NCBI GenBank assembly: GCA_028622995.1
Contig: JAJQJQ010000038.1
Coordinates: 2,232,001-2,296,000 of the forward strand
Length of the DNA: 64,000 bases
Source of the DNA: Panagrolaimus kolymaensis
Taxonomy: Eukaryota > Nematoda > Chromadorea > Rhabditida > Panagrolaimidae
Direction: 5' to 3'
Shown: one piece after another, positions 55,601 through 64,000 of the stretch
Numbering within the stretch: the stretch's first letter is position 1
Layout of the letters: every line of letters starts with the position of its first letter
Translations under genes and position numbers: made by a program
Notes under the pieces: model-generated
What the model was told of the DNA's origin: nothing
Seen by the model: only the letters and a program-made list of their open reading frames with translations
The model's database searches: none

Positions 55601-57480
55601 TTAGTTTAATAAATGAATGAATGAAAAGGAACGAACGACAAAGCAGACGACGATGATGATGACGATATTTATCGATGAAAGCAACAGCGGCGATCGCCGA
55701 CAGCAGAAGTTAAAAATGAACTTACTGCTGAGGCTCTAGCTTCCTTTCTTGCCTCTTGCCCATTGGTCCCTAAATTTCGTTGTGCATCACAATCATCAAT
55801 TTTATTCTTTTATTCTTTTATTTTTTGCAAAACCTCTAACACTTTCTTTGTTTTGAACACATAAAAAATGTAATGCAATGTCACAATCTTTTTGCTAATC
55901 ATTTCAAATGCCTGTTTTTTATAAATTTAATTCAATTACACCCAAATTTAAAAACTTTTTTAAATTGCAAAATAATATCGTTGCTAAAAACTATTTAATT
56001 TTTAAATAACAAAGGTGCTTGCAACATTTTTTGAGAATCTAAAAATAAATTTTAAAAGACAATTGCGAAAGATTCATTTAACTCAAAAATTAATGAATCA
56101 TTGATTTTGAGATTTTAAATTTCAACCGTTTCCGGAAATAAACTCATCAAAAAAATTTTTGTCTGAGGTTACATCGAAACATATCTTCTTCGTAGTGAAA
56201 AAAGTTGTAGCAAGCACAGAAAAAAAGAATTATAACCAAACTTTTATTTTTATTTTTGGTATGTAAGAAAAGTGTCAAAAGAACTCATTATATATGGATG
56301 ATAACTCCCAAAGTAAGCATTTTTTTGTATCTTTCCTTTAACCTAACATGTTCCATCAATTTGAATGCATATATATGTGATTCATTTTTAGATGAACGAT
56401 GAATGCGAACAAAATTAAATTCTAAAATGTTTATAAAATCTTTAAAGGCAAGCATTTCTTGTAATGGTCAAAAAAGAATAATATTTTCTCAAAAAGTTTT
56501 ACAATTTTTTAAATAAATTTTTTATGATTTGATTTGAAACAACAGGCTTTTTGTTTAACAATTTTGCATCTAACAAAATTTCTTACATTTTAAAAACTTA
56601 TAAAAATAAAATTAAAAATTAATTTAAAAAATTCAAAATCAAATATCAAAAAAAGCCTTAAGTAAAAAGCAAAAAGCAATGATGAAAAAACGTCGATTTT
56701 TATGTTTAAACTGGCGTTAGAAAAATTCGGAAGCATATACAAAATATCGAAGCATTACACAGTTTTTTTTCTAATGTTCTCGTTTTTTCTTTGCGTGAGA
56801 TAACCATAACATTTTTTAATGTCTAAAGGTTCTTTAGAAAAAATCCTTTTTTAAAATATTCCTTTTATTCCAAAAAGTCGTTTTTCAATATTTTTTCTCT
56901 TTCATCGTTATTACAGTAAAACAATAACATAAAGAATTTCGAGTGCAAATTGTGTTTTAATTGAAAGTTTTTTGGGCGATCGATTTGAAAGTAAATGACG
57001 GTAAAATAAAAGCAGGTTTTGAAAAGTTAATAACAAAAAGGAAAAAAATAAAACAAATGAAAAATTAAAACAGAACTGTTTTAACAAACAATTAAACAAT
57101 GATATTGATTTTATTTAAAAAGACATTTTTGTTTGGGTTGTTCCTTGAAAAAAATTTATAAGAAATTTCGTGAGTTTCGTCATCTACTATTAATTTAGTT
57201 GAAATAAATCAAGGTTAGTTTTATCGTTCTTTCCTGCATTTTACACTATTAAATAACACATACATATATTTAATAACAAAAAAATAATAAAACGAACAAT
57301 TTTTAATGAAGTCGATGATGATAATAAAAGTAAGATAAATCATAAAATGAATGAAAATGAGAAGGTCGCTGCTCTTATTGGCCATATTTTTTACCCGAGT
57401 TGGCTGCACTAAAGCTTTGTTTAAATAATAAAAATCCAACAATAACAATTTATTATTTTATTTTTTTTGGCCAAAGTTTG
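52620..57480. other. long gene-free region upstream of mbk-1
   Basis: 4.9 kb without a supported exon. The 53700-54350 portion is richer in GC and purine-rich repeats (GAGAGA near 53770 and 53845), consistent with a promoter or 5' untranslated region of mbk-1. The 97-codon frame at 54060-54353 lacks splice or domain support. Confidence 0.45.
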
Positions 57481-57894
57481 TCAAGCAGCATCCATAATAT
57501 CATCCCGAAATATATCATGAAAACTTAATGTTCGTTCATGAACACTTTTATCATCAAAATTATACGTATCTTGACTTGATGAACGTTCATATTGAATTGG
57601 CTTATGATTACAGTAACTATGATAGCATTCAAAAATAATTATAAAACCAATCTAAAAAAGTTGGGAAAAAATGTAAAAATTTAGTGGCAAAGAAAATGAA
57701 AAATTTACAATGCAAACTGATATTCCAGCAATAACTACTGTACCAATAATCATTTGATGAAATGCATGATCTCGCATATTTAGTTGTTGAAAGGTTTCAA
57801 CCAGCAATTCATTGGCATTAACAATTTTATTGGAATTTATTTGAAATAATATTAATAAAAATAAAAAATAGTTTGATCTCAGCAATTTTATCAT
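57481..57894 (-). CDS. small type I membrane protein of unknown function
   Basis: Two exons (57894-57709, 57651-57481) encode 137 aa. The N-terminus (LLRSNYFLFLLILFQINSN) looks like a signal peptide. A short lumenal segment with NELLVETFQQLNMRD follows, then one transmembrane segment (IIGTVVIAGISVCIIGFIIIF, spanning the intron), and a cytoplasmic tail of about 50 residues with Ser/Tyr/Asp. An orphan acceptor (ATACAG) precedes the ATG. The intron phase and the interrupted hydrophobic segment support a real gene. I do not recognise the family. It is head to head with the next gene. Confidence 0.6.
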
Positions 57895-58876
57895 TTTTGC
57901 TGTATAATCTAATCTTTAAACCACATGAAACAACAAAAAAATTAATTTACTTTCCTTTTTTCTGCCAAATAAAAAAAATTAAAGAAGAAATAAAAAATAT
58001 TGGAAGGGAGGAGAAATAACTTTTTGACAATGAAATGGACCGTTGGGTTTTTTAGGTATGCTCGACCGCAAAAAAATAAAAATGAAAATGAAGGATCGAT
58101 CACATGGGCCTTGAATCGACAGAAAATGTTGTCGTCGTCAGATAGTAAGTAATTAATTGTTACCTTTACTTTTCTTCCAAAAAAAATAAAAAATCAGTCA
58201 TTTGGTACTCTCCGAACACTACCTTTTTTCTTTCTCTCTCTCTAATCGCATGAAGTAATAACTTTCTTTACTTGGAAAAAAATGAAAGAAAGTGAAATAA
58301 ATATTTTCATTTATCACCGGAAATTTAAAATTTCAAAAAACACATGTTTTTTTTATTCACAAAACTAAAAAAAGTGAATGACAACAATTTTATTTACTTA
58401 TTTATTTTGTTTTGTTTTGCTTAAACTTGACAAAAAAGCATAATTATGTGATTGGTTTCAAAATAGACCACATTCCAAACTAATGATTTCAAAGATATCA
58501 ACGGCTGTTTACATTTTTTTCAATTTTTTTTTCTCTTGCGCAAGCAACGCTGCAATCCTGAAAAATGCTCTGATTAAAATGAAGATGTTATACTGCGTCA
58601 AAGTCAGAAGGGATGTGACCCGCTAACCGAGATACTTGCTTCTTGCTGCGTATCTCCCAACTAAAGAAATCAACCGAAATCCATGAGGAGAAAAAAAGTT
58701 ATCTCATCTTCCCTTTTTTGGTGGTTTTTTTAAAGTAAACGAAAATCAATAAAATTCAAATCTTGTCGTTTATCTTCTTTGTCGAAAAAAAAACCTAAAA
58801 GGAATTTCTTTCATTTGAAAAGAATCCTTTGATTTTATTTATATATTTTATTTATTTATTTAATGCAAATTTTGAA
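57895..58876. other. divergent intergenic region
   Basis: About 1 kb between head-to-head genes. No defined motif was seen beyond A/T tracts. Confidence 0.45.
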
Positions 58877-61800
58877 ATGAGAAAACTATTGATATTTATA
58901 ATTTTGCCAATTTTTGGCCATTGTATGCTAATTTCTTCGCCATTTGATAATTTTCGAATAGAATGCCCCCAAAATTCTGGTACTCAAAGATTGAGTATTA
59001 AAATGGTGGAATCCCAAGGAATGAAGAGGCAAGATACTGTATTTGCTTTAAGCTGCAATAAAATCGATGAAGTATGTTTTATTTTAATTTTTATTTACTT
59101 TGTTTTAAAATGTTTTTTTTGGATCAAAATTCGGCTTCAAAAATTATTTCTATTTTCTGATGTTTTAGATTTATCCCTGGAGTAGCATCCCTCAAGGAGT
59201 TTTGGAATTGGAACGGGAAGATTGTCATTATACTAGCATGTTTGACCCAATAATGGATACCAATGTTAGCTATACTTGTGGTCCACGAGAATACCTTGCT
59301 GGTATTACGCGTGTAACTGACACAAGGTTAGCTCTAAATTTTTTAAAAACTTTAATAAAAAAACGAATTGGCATATTTAAAGGATTCAAACCATGTGTTG
59401 CCGCTTGCGAACTCGTGATGAAGCAAATTGTGAAAATGTTCGATTTGGTAAACCATTAGGATACAATGGAAAAGTTGAAATACAGTAATTTACTTTCTTA
59501 ATTTTTCCATGCTGTCTTTTAATTAATTTTATTTCTTTTACAGATTAAATGGAAAATTAATTAATGCTTTAAATGTAGAAAAAAATTTATATAAAGTTCG
59601 ATTCTGTGATCTCGTTCCCTGTGCAATCGGTCAGTGAGTCAGGAGTCTTTTTTTATCTACTTTTTTAAAAATGAATGTTAATTCGATTAGTAAAAAAGGG
59701 TGAAATTATATTTTATATTATAGAAGCCATTCTTAATGACATTAAAACCACCACAACAGCCCGTGCCATAAGTACCACAACCACGAAGACAATGGAACAA
59801 ACAACAACTTTTAAACCATCAACGACGATAGTTTCAAACAAGCTAGTGACAGAGCAAATTAAAGGTATGTACATATAATAAAATGATGAAATTTTTAGGT
59901 GGAGTTAATACATTCTAATTTTACTTTTTACTTTTTAGAAACTACAAAATTAAGTAATGGAACGTCTTCTAAAAAAACTGCAGAAAATGAATCGGAGACG
60001 GTAGTAGAAAACGGAAATGATTTAAGAGAAAGTGGCACTGATGAAGAAAGCAAAGATCAATTGCAAGAAGTTGATGTTATGGCAGAAGCAAATAATCAAG
60101 AGCTTGAATTATTTCAAACAAGCACCACTTTCGTCGTCGCCGCAAATGAAGATTCAACTCCAGCTTCAGTCGAGGCTGAACGAATCAGTCTCATGTCAAC
60201 AGCCGCTGTACCTAGCGTAGAAATTTCAGCTGAAGAAAAAATTCTTTCACCCTCAAATGAACCAACAAAAATTATTCCTCAAAATATTTCCACCAGCTTC
60301 GAAGTTCAAGCTTCACCCAAGCCTGAAGAAAATATTTTTCCAAATGAAAAAGATTATGAAAATATTGAAGAAGCTGAAGCTGAACTTATGTCAACTATAG
60401 CAGAAATGATAAAAGCAAGAAAAATTGCAAAAAATATTATTAGCAAAGTTAAAGCCGCAGGTGTGAAACAACAAATAAAAGAAAAGCAAGAAAAAATGGC
60501 TGAAGAATTATTGAGGTTTGTAAAATAGCATTTTTTGCAGCGATTTTAAAAAATATGTTTAATTACTGTTCTTTGTTTTAAGTTTTTTAATCAACGACCT
60601 TGAAAAAAAAAGATAAATACAAAAAAATGAACATTTGGGATGGAAAAATACTTTGAACGAATTTTAATAGTTTTTATGACTTTAAATAATTAGTCTTTTT
60701 TCGTAGTTTATTACACACACAAATAAGCGTTATATTTTATATTAAGGAAATTACAATTTAAGATTTTTATAAATAAAAGAAACTCATATTTCAGAGAAAT
60801 TGAAGTTGAAACAGACCCAGAAAAGGCTGATGTACTTTTTAAACAAAGTGTTGAAATGCTTAATGAATTATCTGAAGCAAAACAAATAATGTCGACCGAA
60901 GAATTTTCTAAGGAAATGATGAAACAAGAAGAAATGAAAAAAGAAGACGATTTTGAAGTAAGTTTTATAGATTTTTCTAAAATATTATGCTTTTAACAAA
61001 CTGAAACATAACAATTTTTTTCTCAGCCTACTACTTTTACACCAACACTACCTGATTCATTTGAGAAGGATGTGTTTGATATTGATAACACACCCAAATA
61101 TAAATTAACAACTTTTCCACTTATGCATATTTTAACTTCTACTAATGCACCAAGACTTATTATTGCACCAAAATCAACAACAACGACTACTATTGTAAGA
61201 AATAATAAATTAAAGCAACAACAGTCTCAATTTAAGCCAATTGTGGCTGTTGAAATGCCAATCGATGCGACGTCATTTGAAGAGGATATTTTTGAAAAAT
61301 CTGATGAAACTACAAAAACACCTTCAACAAGATCCCTGTCTACAGAAACAATAATAACGACTCATTCAGCATCTTCTGAAACAACTCCAAAATCGCTGAC
61401 AAGAGCAAAGCCACCAATAACTTTTTCACCGATTTCAAAAAATATTTTGCACAATCACCACCGCGCTATTAGCAGCACTTCCTTTGCCCCATATATTGAT
61501 AACTCGCAAAGTATTGAAGACGCTTTTGATTATCCAAAGCTTTTATTTGTTAAAAAACATATAAAGAACCCTATCGTTTTAAAGCCATATGTAGAAGAAG
61601 GACCGTCTGAAGAAGTTTTGACTGCAGCAAGTTCATCCAAAGAAGCGAGAAGAGCCCCAGCAAAGGTAAACTAATTTTTTTACATTTAAAAATTGTCTAA
61701 CAATAAAATTAATTATTTTAGTATTTTGAAGAAGTTTCTGCTACTTTGCCACCTCTCGATAATTTTCCATCACCGCCATCAAGAACTCGATCAAGACCAA

Positions 61801-63257
61801 AGCCTCTCGAATTACCTAGAGTTTCTCCTCCAAGGGAAGAATATCGCCCACCAATAATTGAATTTGATGAATATGATGAACTTTTCCGACAAACTACTCC
61901 CATTCCATATTTTTATAAAAGTTATCGAAAGCATAATCCAAATCCGCATTTAGCTGCTCCTAACGCTCGGGGAAATTTTGTGGATCAACCTTATGTTGAT
62001 GAACTAACAAAAAATTCACCGTTTGAAACAAGCTATGAAAATAGATTTATTCCTTCGGTAACAAAAAATCATTTATTTTTATTTTTTTTAATTTCATTTT
62101 AGGTAAGACCAAGATATCGTCTAACGAAACCAACAACATCACCACCCGAGCCAACTACCACCACGGAAGATTTTGCTACTGAAGCCACAACCGAATTCGC
62201 ATTTGTTTATGAAGAACAACCTCCACTTAAAAGTCGCTCGAATGATAATAGCCCATTTGATTTCCCAGAAATTCGACGAGCACCAATTCCACGGAGAAAG
62301 GCGTATGAAGAATATAAAAATTACGATGAAATAATTCCACCGAGTCAATCATTTGCTGGTAAATATTTTCTGGGTTTCTTTAGTTTATATAAATTAAAAA
62401 TTTTTAAAGAAAAAATTGCATTAGATGCAATTTTGGCAGCAAAATCAACAGAGTCACCACAACCAATAGCTAAGGAAGAATACAGTCAAGTTGATTTAAA
62501 AGATGGTGAAGGTGTTATGAGTTTTGAACCAGCAAATAATAAAGAAATGGAAATACAAAAAGCTAAAGGTTAGTTTTAAATAATAATAAAACCAGCAATT
62601 AAGTGAATTAATTTTATAGATTTATTGATAGAAGATATAAGTAAAACTCAAGTTGATGCAACTGAATATCAAAATGAGCAAGACAATGATGTTGACGAAA
62701 ATCATCGTAAGAAAAAAAAATTTATATTTGATTTTTGCAAATAATACTTAATTTTCTTAGAAGAAATTGAAACTTTGGTGCCAATGAATGCAATGGATCA
62801 ATCAGTTTCGGTTGAAACCAATTCAACTGAAGAAGTAATAGAAGTTCCAGAAGTGCCAGAACAACCTCCAACAACAAAAGCAGAAGCTACACCAACTACA
62901 GAGGCTTCTACCACACAATCTAAAACTACCTCGCCTCCAGAAACTACGACACTTGAATCACAAAACACAGGAGAATATTATGTTCCTGAATATCAGGATG
63001 TTGTCGAAGAACCTGAACCCCCAACATATGACCCTCGAGCCTTTTACCATACATTGCCACCTCGTCCAATAACTAAAAAAGGAAAATATTTAACTTTTTG
63101 CACTAAAGATCTTGCAATTCGTGATTCAAATAATATGGTGGTCGCATGTGGAAGTGAAAGCGAAGTTTGGGAACCTAAAAGATGCCCAGATGGAACTGAT
63201 TGCTTTTATACCACTGATTCAGCGTATAGAATTTGTTGCCCTGTCGCAAATGGTTGA
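58877..63257 (+). CDS. large secreted Thr/Pro/Glu-rich extracellular protein with Cys-rich ends
   Basis: Thirteen exons join in one frame to about 1126 aa: 58877-59071, 59169-59326, 59383-59484, 59544-59629, 59724-59864, 59939-60515, 60795-60957, 61027-61665, 61722-62057, 62103-62358, 62425-62568, 62620-62706 and 62761-63257. A signal peptide (LLIFIILPIFGHC) is followed by a compact N-terminal Cys domain of about 200 aa: RIECPQNSGTQ, REDCHYTSMFD, SYTCGPREY, MCCRLRTRDEANCENV and KVRFCDLVPC. The middle is low-complexity Thr/Ser/Pro/Glu with TTTT runs (mucin-like glycosylation potential) and several basic PPRE/RSRP patches. A C-terminal Cys-rich module closes it (YLTFCTKDL, ACGSES, KRCPDGTDCFY, RICCPV). 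The family is unrecognised. Cuticle, epidermal matrix or a secreted mucin are reasonable guesses. Confidence 0.7.
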
Positions 63258-63647
63258 TAATTTAAGTTTTGTAAAATAATAATTCCATTGGCTTAAAACG
63301 TGTTTAAAAAAATACAATTTTTTTTACTTATTTTATATTTTTTTTAATGCATTCCAAAATTATAATATTTTTGTAATATAATAAATAATAATTTATTTGC
63401 AAAACTCTGTTTGTTTGTTTTTTGAGATCATATAAACGAAGGACGGAAAGTGAGATTTGACAAAAAAAGAGATAAAGAAATTTAAAAAAACATGGATTCT
63501 CAAAGAAAAAATGAATTTTAAGCTTTTGAATTTTTGTCGAAAAACTTCGGGGTTTTAAATATAAAAATAAGCTTAAAATTCTTAAATTAATTTAAGAAAC
63601 CAAAATAAAAAAATATACTTAGAAAAAGACACTCAATTAATCAAAAA
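63258..63647. other. 3'-3' spacer
   Basis: Convergent 390-bp spacer with AATAAA-like signals; no other feature seen. Confidence 0.45.
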
Positions 63648-64000
63648 TTAATATTTTTGTAATGTTTGGAGGGATGCTGTGAAAGGATTGACACTACTAA
63701 AATGAGCAAAACCAGATGGAGTATTTAAAAATCCAGCGCCTGGAGTTCCAACAGCTGAATAATTTCCTTGATACATCCCTGGTGGTAAACCTTGACTTCC
63801 AGGAGTTGGATAAGCTGAACCTGATCGAGGTGAAGAATGATTTCGAACATAATCGGGATCAAATTGAGCAGAATAAACATTTGCATATGTTGTTAATTGA
63901 TCGGGTGCTCCTCTTAAAAAATAGGTTTAAGTAGTGCTAAAAAAATTTGTGGAATACCTATTATACAATGCTTCAGCCAATTCTGCAGCTCGCTTTAAAA
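63648..64000 (-). CDS. 3' end of an unidentified gene (partial)
   Basis: The terminal exon 63912-63648 and part of the preceding one (64000-63958) join across a 45-nt intron in one frame. The visible part reads AAELAEALYNRGAPDQLTTY, a helical segment, then a Gly/Pro/Ser/Tyr-rich tail (GSAYPTPGSQGLPPGMYQGN) ending LQTLQKY. The body of the gene lies beyond the window. The tail composition suits a nuclear regulator or RNA-binding protein, but I recognise no family. Confidence 0.6.

Overview
This is a eukaryotic, AT-rich window with homopolymer A/T runs throughout, and it almost certainly comes from a nematode. Introns are mostly 44-60 nt with GTAAGT-like donors and TTTTTAG/TTTCAG acceptors. Several start codons sit a few bases downstream of an orphan acceptor, which fits spliced-leader trans-splicing. 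The gene content is also nematode-like: a DB-domain secreted protein and clear counterparts of C. elegans ceh-10, mls-2, aex-3, sek-1 and mbk-1. The species cannot be named. A clade IV-type AT-rich genome is a guess from composition.

Layout, left to right: ceh-10/Vsx homeobox gene (-, 2372-3839); a SET/MYND (SMYD-type) methyltransferase gene (+, 6452-8692); a neuropeptide-type rhodopsin-family GPCR (+, 12685-14340), tail to tail with a secreted saposin-B-domain protein (-, 14589-15346); an SBK-family protein kinase whose catalytic Asp is Asn (+, 16678-22744); an orphan protein of about 344 aa (+, 23306-24623); a DB-domain secreted protein (+, 26051-26858); a 5 kb gene-free stretch; mls-2/HMX homeobox gene (+, 31862-34862); a TIR-bounded repeat element (35076-35823); aex-3/MADD Rab3-GEF (-, 36818-42912) with two alternative terminal exons; a sek-1-like MAPKK (+, 45687-47370), tail to tail with a secretory-pathway glutaredoxin (-, 47698-48150); mbk-1/DYRK1A kinase (-, 49616-52619); a small type I membrane protein (-, 57481-57894); a large Thr/Pro/Glu-rich extracellular protein (+, 58877-63257); and the 3' end of an unidentified gene (-, 63648 to the window edge).

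Gene models were built by hand from ORF segments joined at GT/AG sites with matching phase. Every complete model closes in frame from ATG to stop, but no transcript evidence was available. Many genes are neuronal regulators: CEH-10 and MLS-2 in neuron fate, AEX-3 in synaptic vesicle Rab3 exchange, MBK-1, SEK-1, and a peptide GPCR. Four of them (mls-2, aex-3, sek-1, mbk-1) are, to my recollection, X-linked in C. elegans, so the window may be a piece of the ancestral nematode X element.

The most unusual signals are a family of TTAA-flanked palindromic elements (a perfect 125-nt inverted repeat at 20443/20716 and a shorter relative that nearly fills intron 1 of the MAPKK), the duplicated aex-3 terminal exon, the HRN pseudokinase-like SBK protein, and a signal-peptide glutaredoxin with a monothiol CPYS site.
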